Shown here piece by piece: positions 30,529-38,478 of a stretch of DNA of 64,000 nt. The notes beneath the pieces were generated by a model. The model was not told the DNA's origin, ran no database searches, and worked only from the letters and a program-made list of their open reading frames with translations. The position numbers were made by a program, and so were the translations under genes. Within the stretch, counting starts at the first letter, position 1, and each line of letters opens with the position of its first letter. Source of the DNA: JBDTSW01 sp963799815 (lineage in GTDB: Bacteria > Actinomycetota > Thermoleophilia > Solirubrobacterales > 70-9); the NCBI GenBank assembly GCA_963799815.1, contig CAWCYG010000006.1, forward strand, positions 310,001-374,000, written 5' to 3'.

Positions 30529-31843
30529 CGAAACGAGGCTCCTGTACCGCCACATCGACGAGCCCGGCCTCGCGGGCATCGAGACCTACCGCAAGCTCGG
30601 CGGGTACGAGGCCCTGCCGAGGGCCTTCCGCGACATCGACCCCGATGAGCTTCTCACCACGCTTGAGGCCTCCGGGCTGCGAGGCCGGGGCGGAGCGGGC
30701 TTCTCGATGGGCAAGAAGGCCGGCTTCCTGCCTCGCGGCGACACGGAGAAGTACGTCTGCTGCAACGCCGACGAGTCCGAGCCCGGGACCTTCAAGGATC
30801 GCGAGCTGATGCAGAAGAACCCGCATCAGCTGATCGAGGGATGCCTCATCGCCAGCCTCGCCGCCGGCGCGCGGTACTGCTTCATCTTCATCCGGGGCGA
30901 GTACTGGGCGATCGCCGACATCCTCGACACCGCGCTCGCCGAGGCCTACGACGCCGGCTTTGCAGGCACCAACATCCTCGACACCGGGGCCGACATCGAC
31001 ATCGTCATCCATCGCGGCGCCGGGGCCTACATCTGTGGCGAGGAGACCGCCCTGCTCGACTCGCTCGAGGGCAAGCGCGGAAACCCGCGGCTGAAGCCCC
31101 CGTTTCCCGCGATCCAGGGTCTCTACGGAGGCCCGACGCTGATCAACAACGTGGAGACGCTCGCCAACCTCCCCCACATCGTCCAGAACGGGGCCGAGTG
31201 GTTCACGAGCTTCGGCTCCGAGCAGTCGCCCGGCACGAAGGTGGTCTCGGTCTCCGGCTGCGTCAAGCGTCCCGGCAACTACGAGATCGAGATGGGCATC
31301 TCATCGCGCGATCTCATCTACGGCCTCGCGGGCGGGCCGCCCGACGGCCGCGAGGTCAAGTGCTGGTTCCCCGGCGGCTCATCGGCCCCCGTGCTCACCG
31401 CCGACGAGCTCGACCTGCCGTACACGTTCGAGGCCATGGCGGAGGCGGGCTCGATGCTGGGATCCGGCGCGATCATCGTCGCCGACGAGACCGTCTCCGT
31501 GCCGCACCTCGCCCTGCGGACCGCGCGCTTTTACCACCACGAGTCGTGCGGGAAATGCACGCCGTGCCGCGAGGGCACGAACTGGACCGTGAAGATGCTC
31601 GAGCGCGTGGTGCGCGGCGAGGCGACGCCGATGGACCTCGACATCATCTCCTCGGTCCAGGAGAACATCATCGGCAACTGCCTCTGCGTTCTCGGCGACT
31701 CGATGGCGATGCCCGTCGGCTCCATGGTGGCCAAGTTCCGATCCGAGTTCGAGCAGGCGATCGAGCAAGCGCGCGAGGCAGCTCCGCCTCCGCTCGACGT
31801 CTCGCATCTCGACGCGGGTATCCCCGTGGCGGTGGGCCAATGA
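30521..31843 (+). CDS. nuoF: NADH-quinone oxidoreductase subunit F
   Basis: A 440-residue NADH-binding flavoprotein. The NADH site is GLRGRGGAGFSMGKKAGF, FMN contacts include CNADESEPGTFKDR and GAGAYICGEETALLDSLEG, and the [4Fe-4S] N3 ligands are SCGKCTPCREGT plus the later Cys in GNCLCVLGD. Electrons enter complex I here. GTG 30521 overlaps nuoE by 8 bp. Confidence 0.95.
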   Translation: MASETRLLYRHIDEPGLAGIETYRKLGGYEALPRAFRDIDPDELLTTLEASGLRGRGGAGFSMGKKAGFLPRGDTEKYVCCNADESEPGTFKDRELMQKNPHQLIEGCLIASLAAGARYCFIFIRGEYWAIADILDTALAEAYDAGFAGTNILDTGADIDIVIHRGAGAYICGEETALLDSLEGKRGNPRLKPPFPAIQGLYGGPTLINNVETLANLPHIVQNGAEWFTSFGSEQSPGTKVVSVSGCVKRPGNYEIEMGISSRDLIYGLAGGPPDGREVKCWFPGGSSAPVLTADELDLPYTFEAMAEAGSMLGSGAIIVADETVSVPHLALRTARFYHHESCGKCTPCREGTNWTVKMLERVVRGEATPMDLDIISSVQENIIGNCLCVLGDSMAMPVGSMVAKFRSEFEQAIEQAREAAPPPLDVSHLDAGIPVAVGQ

Positions 31844-34371
31844 GCGCCGAGCGCGAGCCGGTCACGCTCGTCGTCGACGGCATCGAGATCACCGCGCCGG
31901 AGGGAGAGATGCTGGTCGACGCCGCGAAGCATGGCGACGTTGAGATCCCGGTCTTCTGCTACGAGCCGAAGCTGGGCCAGCCCGTCGGCGCCTGCCGCAT
32001 GTGCCTGGTGGAGGTGGAGGGGATCCCGAAGCTGCAGACCGCCTGCTCGACCCCGGTTCGCGACGGGATGGTCGTGTACACGCGCACGGACCGTGTGAAA
32101 GAGGCGCAGAACGCCGTCGTCGAGTTCCTGCTCGTCAACCACCCCCTGGACTGCCCCGTCTGCGACAAGGGGGGCGAGTGTCCCCTTCAGGACATCGCGA
32201 TGGGATGGGGCCCGGGACGTAGTCGCGTCACCGATCCCAAGCGGCACTTCCAAAAGCCGATCCCACTCTCGCCGCTGGTCCGGATCGACCGCGAGCGCTG
32301 CATCCTCTGCTACCGCTGCGTGCGTTTCTCCCAGGAGGTCGCCGAGGACGAACAGCTGCAGCTGCTCGAGCGCGGATCGGCCTCCTACGTGGGGACGTTC
32401 GACGACCGCCCCTACATCGCCCCCTTCCACGGCAACATCATCGAGCTCTGCCCGGTTGGCGCGCTCACCTCCGAGGCCTACCGCTTCCGCGCGCGGCCCT
32501 GGGACATCGAGGACGCGGGCTCCGTCTGCACGCTCTGCCCGAGCCAGTGCAACGTGAAGTTCACCGTCCGCGACGAGCGCGTCGCCAGGGTTCTCGCCCG
32601 CGACAACCACGAGGTCGACGACGGCTGGCTCTGCGACAAGGGCCGCTTCGGCTTTCAGATGATGGCCTCCGAGGAGCGGATCACCGAGCCGATGGTGCGA
32701 AGCGGCGGCACGCTGCACCCGGTCGCCTGGCCTGAGGCCCTGGACGCCGCAGCCGAGGGACTGCGAGCCGCGGGGGCGAAGACGGCCTTGCTGGCCTCCG
32801 GCAACACCTCGAGCGAGGAGGGCTACATGGCCCAGCGGATCCTGCGCGGCGCCCTCGACTCGCCGCACGTCGACTCTCGGGCCGCCGGATCCGCGGCTCC
32901 CACGATCCTGGCCGAGCTCTCGCGGCCTGAGCGAAGCGCTCGCGTGGCCGACATCGACCACGCCTACTCGATCCTCATCGTGGGCGCCGACCTGCTGCAC
33001 CAGATGCCGATCCTCGACCTGCGTGTGCGCAAGGCGATCCGCCGCTCCGGTGCTCGTGTGGCCATCGTCAGCGAGCGACCCACGACGCTCGACGGGGGGG
33101 CCGACGAGGTGGCGCGCTACGCGCCCGGCGAAGCCGCGACCATCTTGCACACCGTCGCCGCCCAGCTCGGCGACACGGACTCCGAGTCCACGGAGGGCTA
33201 CCGCCAACCTGCCGAGGAGGTCGCCGGCGTCCTGCGCCCCGGCCGAACTGTCGTCATCTACGCCGAGCGCCTGGCGCGCGATGAGGGCGCCCTCGACGCG
33301 TTACTCGCCTGCGCCAACTCCCTTGGCGTCGCCACCGAGGGTGCCGGCCTGATCGAGGTCCCTGACGCAGCAAACGCCCGTGGCCTGCGCGAAGCGGGCT
33401 GCCTGCCCGGAGTCGGCCCGGGCCTCTCCGAAACACCGGCCGGCAACGACTCCGAAGCGATGCGTGAAGCTCTCTTAAGCGACGAGCTCGAGGCCGCCTT
33501 CCTCCTCAATGCCAACCCCGTTCGCGACTTCCCGAGCGGCCCCGCCTGGACCGAGGCGCTGGCGGCGGCCAACTTCGTCGTCGCCTTCTCGATGTTCGAC
33601 GACGCCTCAACGAGGCACGCCGACGTCGTCTTCCCGGCGGAGTCCCACGCCGAGAAGGAGGGCACGGTGGTCCACCCCGACGGCCGGCTCCAGCGCCTGC
33701 GGCCTTCCATCCCCCACCCGGGCAACACCCGGCCGGGCTGGCAGGTCCTCGCGGAGCTGGCGGCTCGCCTGGGCGACGAAACGGAGATCGATTCCGCTCC
33801 CGAGGCGCTGGCGGCGCTGGCGGCAGAGGTCCCCTTCTACGCCGGCATCACACCGGAGGAAATCGGCGGCCAGGGCGTCCGCTGGCAGGATCGCGAAGCA
33901 GCCACCAGTTACCTCTCGGCAGGTGGGACGGGGGGTGCCGCCGACGATGCATCGACTCGCGCTGAGGAGGCGGCCAATCGCTTGGCAGCGGCAGGGGCAC
34001 CCCCCGCTCCCTCCAACGGAGCCCTGAAGCTGGGCACCTACAGAGACCTGTGGGCTGCGGAGGTCACCGACCGAAGCCCGGCGTTGCGGTTTCTCGCGCC
34101 GAAACAGACCGTTGAGATTGCGCCCAGCGACGCCGAGAGACTTGGTCTGAAGCAGGGCGAGGAGGTCGAGGCACGCTCGAACGGCACGAGCGTTAGGGCC
34201 AAGGTCGTGATCCGCGAGCGGATGCGACCGGGAGCGGTGTTCATGGTCGAGGGAACGGTCGACGCGAACGCCAACGCGCTCAGCGGCGCCAGGTCGATCG
34301 AGGTCGTGAAGGCGGGGAATGATTCCGGCGCGGCCGCCCCCGGACGCGGAGCGGAGGAGGTGGCCGGATAG
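31840..34371 (+). CDS. nuoG: NADH-quinone oxidoreductase subunit G
   Basis: An 843-residue iron-sulfur subunit. The N-terminal [2Fe-2S] domain has CYEPKLGQPVGACRMCLVEVEG, followed by NHPLDCPVCDKGGECPLQD and RCILCYRCVRF...ELCPVGALT. An additional 4Fe-4S site is CTLCPSQC...WLCDKG. The rest is a molybdopterin-oxidoreductase-like domain with a C-terminal dinucleotide-binding-fold part (APKQTVEIAPSDAERLGLKQGEEVEA), retained structurally in complex I. The ATG overlaps the nuoF stop by 4 bp. Confidence 0.95.
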   Translation: MSAEREPVTLVVDGIEITAPEGEMLVDAAKHGDVEIPVFCYEPKLGQPVGACRMCLVEVEGIPKLQTACSTPVRDGMVVYTRTDRVKEAQNAVVEFLLVNHPLDCPVCDKGGECPLQDIAMGWGPGRSRVTDPKRHFQKPIPLSPLVRIDRERCILCYRCVRFSQEVAEDEQLQLLERGSASYVGTFDDRPYIAPFHGNIIELCPVGALTSEAYRFRARPWDIEDAGSVCTLCPSQCNVKFTVRDERVARVLARDNHEVDDGWLCDKGRFGFQMMASEERITEPMVRSGGTLHPVAWPEALDAAAEGLRAAGAKTALLASGNTSSEEGYMAQRILRGALDSPHVDSRAAGSAAPTILAELSRPERSARVADIDHAYSILIVGADLLHQMPILDLRVRKAIRRSGARVAIVSERPTTLDGGADEVARYAPGEAATILHTVAAQLGDTDSESTEGYRQPAEEVAGVLRPGRTVVIYAERLARDEGALDALLACANSLGVATEGAGLIEVPDAANARGLREAGCLPGVGPGLSETPAGNDSEAMREALLSDELEAAFLLNANPVRDFPSGPAWTEALAAANFVVAFSMFDDASTRHADVVFPAESHAEKEGTVVHPDGRLQRLRPSIPHPGNTRPGWQVLAELAARLGDETEIDSAPEALAALAAEVPFYAGITPEEIGGQGVRWQDREAATSYLSAGGTGGAADDASTRAEEAANRLAAAGAPPAPSNGALKLGTYRDLWAAEVTDRSPALRFLAPKQTVEIAPSDAERLGLKQGEEVEARSNGTSVRAKVVIRERMRPGAVFMVEGTVDANANALSGARSIEVVKAGNDSGAAAPGRGAEEVAG

Positions 34372-35378
34372 TGGTTGTGGCGGATGTAACCCTCGTCGAG
34401 GCGAGCTGGATCCTCGTCGTGAAGTCGCTGATCATCTTCGCGTTCGTCTTCGCGATCGTGCCCCTCCTCACCGTCGTCGAACGGAAGGTGCTCGGCCGCT
34501 TCCAGTCGCGCTACGGCCCCAACCGGGTGGGGCCGATGGGCCTCATGCAGCCGCTCGCCGACGCCGTCAAGCTGATCGGCAAGGAGGGCTTCACCCCGCA
34601 GAACGCGCTGCCCTTCATGTTCGCGATCGGCCCGGCCCTGGTGGTGTTCTCGGGGGTCACCGTGCTCGCGATCCTGCCCTGGGGAGCGGTCCAGGACATC
34701 GGTGGGACCCAGGTCGGCCTCTACGGCATCGACGTCTCGATCGGCATCCTCTACTTCTTCGCCTTCGGCTCGTTCGCGTTCTACGGGCTGCTCTTGGGCG
34801 GCTGGGCGTCGGGCTCCAAGTACTCGTTCCTCGGCGCGATGCGCTCGGCCGCGCAGCTGATCTCGTACGAGATCTCGATGGGCCTGGCGCTGCTCGGCGC
34901 GATCATGATGGCCGGCTCGCTCTCCCTGCCCGCGATCGTCGAGTCCCAGGACGACATCTGGTACATCGTCCCCCAGATCCTCGGGTTCATCATCTTCATG
35001 ATCGCGGGCTTCGCCGAGGCCAACAGAGCCCCGTTCGACCTCCCCGAAGCCGACGCCGAGCTGGTCGCCGGCTATCAGACGGAGTACGGGGGCATGCGCT
35101 GGGGCTCGTTTCTCTTGGCCGAGTACATCGAGATGCTCGTGATCTCGGGCATCGGGGTGACCTTCTTCCTCGGCGGCTGGATGGGGCCGGGACCTGGGTT
35201 CCTCGATCCCGTCTGGTTCCTGCTGAAGACGCTCGCCCTCGTCTTCGTGTTCTTCTGGATCCGCGCCACCCTGCCGCGGCTGCGCTACGACCAGCTGATG
35301 AGCCTCGGCTGGAAGGTGCTCTTGCCCCTGGCGACGTTGAACGTCCTCGTGACCGCGATCCTCGTAACCGTCCTATGA
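34371..35378 (+). CDS. nuoH: NADH-quinone oxidoreductase subunit H
   Basis: A 335-residue, eight-helix membrane subunit at the junction with the peripheral arm. Signatures: ERKVLGRFQSRYGPNRVGP, LADAVKLIGKEGFTP, AAQLISYEISMGLALLG, AEANRAPFDLPEADAELVAGYQTEYGGMRW, and FFWIRATLPRLRYDQLM. The GTG shares one base with the nuoG stop (TAGTG). The acidic residues of the quinone (E) channel are intact. Confidence 0.95.
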   Translation: MVVADVTLVEASWILVVKSLIIFAFVFAIVPLLTVVERKVLGRFQSRYGPNRVGPMGLMQPLADAVKLIGKEGFTPQNALPFMFAIGPALVVFSGVTVLAILPWGAVQDIGGTQVGLYGIDVSIGILYFFAFGSFAFYGLLLGGWASGSKYSFLGAMRSAAQLISYEISMGLALLGAIMMAGSLSLPAIVESQDDIWYIVPQILGFIIFMIAGFAEANRAPFDLPEADAELVAGYQTEYGGMRWGSFLLAEYIEMLVISGIGVTFFLGGWMGPGPGFLDPVWFLLKTLALVFVFFWIRATLPRLRYDQLMSLGWKVLLPLATLNVLVTAILVTVL

Positions 35379-35923
35379 GCGAAGAGTTCCCGTATCTGAA
35401 GGAGGGCGACGAGGTCGTCGCGGTCCAGCGCGGGCCCGACGCCGGTGGGCCGGCGGGCGCCTACCGGGCGTTCGGGGAGACGCTCCGCGGGCTCAAGACC
35501 ACCTTCGGCCGCATGCTCGAGGGCCCCGTCACCCTCCAGTACCCGGAGGAGAAAACGCCGGTCTATCCCCGCTTTCGCGGACGCCACAAGCTGCATCGCT
35601 TCGAGGACACCGGCCTCGAGAAGTGCGTGGGCTGCTCGCTTTGCGTGGCCGCCTGCCCGGCCGACTGCATCAGGGTCGTGGCGGCCGAGAACGACCCCGC
35701 CGACCGGGTCTCGGCCGGCGAGCGCTACGCGGCGGTCTACGAGATCAACCTCGCCCGCTGCATCTTCTGCGGCTACTGCGAGGTCGCGTGCCCGTTCGAC
35801 GCGATCACCATGGGGCACGAATACGAGATGGCCGACTACAACCGCGAGGACCTGATCTTCACCAAGGAGATGCTGCTCGCGGAGTCGCTCGAACGTACGC
35901 CCCTGCGTCGCGAGGGCGAGTAG
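35375..35923 (+). CDS. nuoI: NADH-quinone oxidoreductase subunit I
   Basis: A 182-residue ferredoxin-type subunit carrying two [4Fe-4S] clusters through CVGCSLCVAACP and CIFCGYCEVACP. An N-terminal extension of ~35 residues precedes the membrane-anchoring helix region LRGLKTTFGRMLEGPVTLQYPEE. ATG 35375 overlaps the nuoH stop. The next genes are not complex I genes; nuoJ follows only 1.7 kb later. Confidence 0.95.
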   Translation: MSEEFPYLKEGDEVVAVQRGPDAGGPAGAYRAFGETLRGLKTTFGRMLEGPVTLQYPEEKTPVYPRFRGRHKLHRFEDTGLEKCVGCSLCVAACPADCIRVVAAENDPADRVSAGERYAAVYEINLARCIFCGYCEVACPFDAITMGHEYEMADYNREDLIFTKEMLLAESLERTPLRREGE

Positions 35924-35940
35924 CCTCAGGGGAGCGCCCG

Positions 35941-35954
35941 GCGGCCTAAGCCGC
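35941..35954 (+). other. Small hairpin after nuoI
   Basis: GCGGC-CTAA-GCCGC, 18 bp past the nuoI stop and before the esterase TTG, with no T tract. It could attenuate or stabilise the mRNA at the point where the nuo operon is interrupted. Confidence 0.3.
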
Positions 35955-35970
35955 GCCGCGCCAGATCGCT

Positions 35971-37218
35971 TTGATTCCCCTCGGCTCCCTGTTCCGCCGT
36001 TTCGCGGATCTGATCCGCTTGGGAGCCCCGCCCGGGCTCGTATTTCGAGTCTGGCGCTGGATGGCCGGCTACGCGGCGCGCGAGTTCGCCTTTCAGATCG
36101 CGGCCGTCCTGGTGACCGTGATCGCCGCCTTGGTGTTGCTCGGCTGGACCGACGGCGCCGTGGGTACGACCGCGGTCGTGGTGCTGGCCGCCGCGCTGGC
36201 CGTGGAGCTGTGGTTCGCATGGGAGTCCTTTCGAAGCGCGAAGGCGATCGATCGCGAGCTCGCCGAGGAGGTGCCGGGCGAGCCGCCCGGGAGCCGCTTC
36301 CCACGCAGCCACCTGCTGCTTCCGATTCTGATGCTGTGGGCACGCGGCGTCCGGCGGGAGCGCGCCGTCGTCTTTCACCGTGAGGAGCGCCGCATCCTGC
36401 GGCTCGACGTGTACAGCCCGCAGGCGGCTGGGGCCGACGGTGAGCTGCGGCCCGCGATCGTGCAGGTGCACGGCGGCGGCTGGATTCTCGGATCACGCAT
36501 GGAGCAGGGCATCCCGCTGCTCAACCACCTCGCCTCGAACGGCTGGATCGGCTTCAACGCCGACTACCAGCTCAGCCCGCGCGCGACGATGCCCGACCAC
36601 GTGATCGACATCAAGAGGGCGATCGCCTGGGTTCGCGCACACGCGGACGACTACGGGGTCGATCCGACTCGGATCTGCATCACGGGCGGCTCTGCCGGAG
36701 GGCACCTGGCGGCGCTCGCCGCGCTGACGGCAGGCGATCCGATGCTCCAACCGGGCTTCGAGGAGGCGGACACGTCGGTTGCAGCCGCAGTTCCCTTCTA
36801 CGGGCTCTACAACCTGCTCGATCCCGACCGGCGCTACCACCCGGGGCTCCGCGAATGGCTGCTCGAGACCGTCGTGGTGAAACGGCCTCGCGATCAGGAT
36901 CCCGAGGTGTTTCGCGCCTGCTCGCCCACATACCGGGTCCACGCGGGCGCTCCCCCCTTCATGATCTTTCACGGCGAGCGCGACTCGCTCGTCCCGGTCG
37001 GGGACGCCCGCGAGTTCGCGGAGCGTCTCGAGGCCACCTCTCGCGAGCCGGTCCTCTACGTGGAGCTGCCAGGTTCCGAGCACGCGTTCGACCTGGCGCC
37101 CTCGCTCCGCACGGCGCGGGTCGTGGAGGGCATCGAGCGCTTCCTGCGCACAGTGGTCGCCTCCCGTCCGGCTACCGTAGGCGGCGGTGTGCAAGACGAC
37201 CTCGCGAGGGTGAGCTGA
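35971..37218 (+). CDS. Alpha/beta-hydrolase esterase (HSL / BD-FAE type) with N-terminal membrane helices
   Basis: A 415-residue protein. Two or three hydrophobic helices (about residues 38-80) anchor it in the membrane, then a C-terminal hydrolase domain (about 130-405) has the oxyanion motif VQVHGGGWILGS, nucleophile ITGGSAGGHLA, acid GERDSLVPVGD and base SEHAFDL. It should hydrolyse an ester or amide of unknown identity. The TTG start is 47 bp after nuoI and its stop overlaps the TatA-like gene, which in turn precedes nuoJ. It thus sits within the complex I operon though it is not part of the complex. Confidence 0.85.
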   Translation: MIPLGSLFRRFADLIRLGAPPGLVFRVWRWMAGYAAREFAFQIAAVLVTVIAALVLLGWTDGAVGTTAVVVLAAALAVELWFAWESFRSAKAIDRELAEEVPGEPPGSRFPRSHLLLPILMLWARGVRRERAVVFHREERRILRLDVYSPQAAGADGELRPAIVQVHGGGWILGSRMEQGIPLLNHLASNGWIGFNADYQLSPRATMPDHVIDIKRAIAWVRAHADDYGVDPTRICITGGSAGGHLAALAALTAGDPMLQPGFEEADTSVAAAVPFYGLYNLLDPDRRYHPGLREWLLETVVVKRPRDQDPEVFRACSPTYRVHAGAPPFMIFHGERDSLVPVGDAREFAERLEATSREPVLYVELPGSEHAFDLAPSLRTARVVEGIERFLRTVVASRPATVGGGVQDDLARVS

Positions 37219-37565
37219 TGCCGGTAGGCCTGTTCAGCGGCGCCGAGTTCGTGATCATCGGCATCGTCGTCCTCGTCCTCTTCGGGTACAGGTGGCTGCC
37301 GCGGATCGGGCGGTCGGCGGGCGAAGGCACCCGGCGCCTTGGGGAGGGGGCGAAGCGCCACGCCGCCAGCGCCCAGACGTACGTCGACGAGCACACCCCT
37401 GACGCGGGCGAGGTCGGCCGCTCCGCCGGAAAGCACGTCCGGGAGTACCGCGAGCTCAAGGACACCGTGATGGGGAAGCCAACCGACCAGGAGGCCGCGG
37501 CGGAGCGCACGGACCCCGAGCCGCCGGAACACGATCCCAACCCCCCGCAGCGCGAAAGCACCTAG
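37218..37565 (+). CDS. TatA/TatB-like membrane protein
   Basis: 115 residues. A single N-terminal transmembrane helix (about 7-23, GAEFVIIGIVVLVLFGY) with FG at its end is followed by an amphipathic basic helix (RWLPRIGRSAGEGTRRLGEGAKRH) and a polar, Pro/Glu-rich tail. This is the layout of twin-arginine translocase TatA/B proteins, with the FG..LP..GRSAG hallmark nearly intact. It may form or assist a Tat pore, or be a stand-alone paralogue. The ATG shares one base with the esterase stop. Sited inside the nuo operon. Confidence 0.75.
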   Translation: MPVGLFSGAEFVIIGIVVLVLFGYRWLPRIGRSAGEGTRRLGEGAKRHAASAQTYVDEHTPDAGEVGRSAGKHVREYRELKDTVMGKPTDQEAAAERTDPEPPEHDPNPPQREST

Positions 37566-37633
37566 TTTCATCCGGCTCTAGCGGTTCCCAGCCGAAGGGT
37601 GTCGCGAGCCCGCTCTAAATAGGATGCGTCGCG

Positions 37634-38179
37634 ATGGAGGAGGTTGCCTTCTTCGCCGGTGCCATCGGCGCCCTCGGTGGCGCGATCGGGGTGATCGCGC
37701 TTCGAAATCCGTTCTACAGCGTGCTGGCGCTCGTCGTCCACCTGGTCGCCCTGGCCGGGCTCTTCTTGATCCTGCACGCCGAGTTCGTTGCGGCCGCCCA
37801 GGTGGTCGTCTACGCGGGAGCCGTGATGGTGCTCTACGTCTTCGTCGCGGCCTACGTCGGCGGCATCGAGGAGCCGATCTGGGAGCCGATCCCCGGGCAG
37901 CGGCTCCTCGCGCCGATCCTCGCGATCGCGCTCTTCATCGAGCTCTCGATCGCGATCCTGGGCACGGCTCTCAGCTCGATCGAGAGCGAGGGGCCGGTGG
38001 TGCAACTCGGGTTCGGCTCGCCTGAGGCGATCGGGCGGCTGTTCTTGGAGCGGTTCCTGATCGCCTTCGAGGCCTCCTCGATGCTGCTCTTGGTGGCCGC
38101 GGTCGGTGCCATCGTCCTGGCGGGCAAGCGCCGAGGCGAGCCTGGTCCCCCGCGACCCGAGGCGGAGCACACCGCCTGA
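37634..38179 (+). CDS. nuoJ: NADH-quinone oxidoreductase subunit J
   Basis: A 181-residue, five-helix membrane subunit. NPFYSVLALVVHLVALAGLFLILHAEFVAAAQVVVYAGAVMVLYVFV carries the conserved pi-bulge helix region. It starts 68 bp after the TatA-like gene. An AT-rich CTCTAAATAGGATG stretch ~15 nt before the ATG might serve as an internal promoter for nuoJ-N. Confidence 0.95.
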   Translation: MEEVAFFAGAIGALGGAIGVIALRNPFYSVLALVVHLVALAGLFLILHAEFVAAAQVVVYAGAVMVLYVFVAAYVGGIEEPIWEPIPGQRLLAPILAIALFIELSIAILGTALSSIESEGPVVQLGFGSPEAIGRLFLERFLIAFEASSMLLLVAAVGAIVLAGKRRGEPGPPRPEAEHTA

Positions 38180-38478
38180 TGGACCTCACCTGGTACCTGG
38201 TGCTCTCGGCACTGCTCTTCGCGATCGGGGCCGGCGGCGTTCTCATCCGGCGCAGCCCGCTTGTGATCCTCCTGTGCCTCGAGCTGATGCTGAACGCGGG
38301 CAACCTCGCCCTGCTGGCTTTCGCCCGAGCGAACGGTGATGGCGACGGCCAGGTCTTTGCGCTCGTCGTGATGGTCGTTGCCGCTTGCGAGGTCGTCGTC
38401 GGCCTCGGGTTGATCGTCGCGATGTTCCGCCGAAGCCTGCCCCTCAACGTCGACGACATGCGGGAGTTCCGCGGCTGA
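38179..38478 (+). CDS. nuoK: NADH-quinone oxidoreductase subunit K
   Basis: A 99-residue, three-helix antiporter-like subunit. Helix 2 has LVILLCLELMLNAGNLALLAFA with the functional Glu, and helix 3 has VVAACEVVVGLGLIVAMFR with the second Glu. The ATG shares a base with the nuoJ stop. Confidence 0.95.
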   Translation: MDLTWYLVLSALLFAIGAGGVLIRRSPLVILLCLELMLNAGNLALLAFARANGDGDGQVFALVVMVVAACEVVVGLGLIVAMFRRSLPLNVDDMREFRG

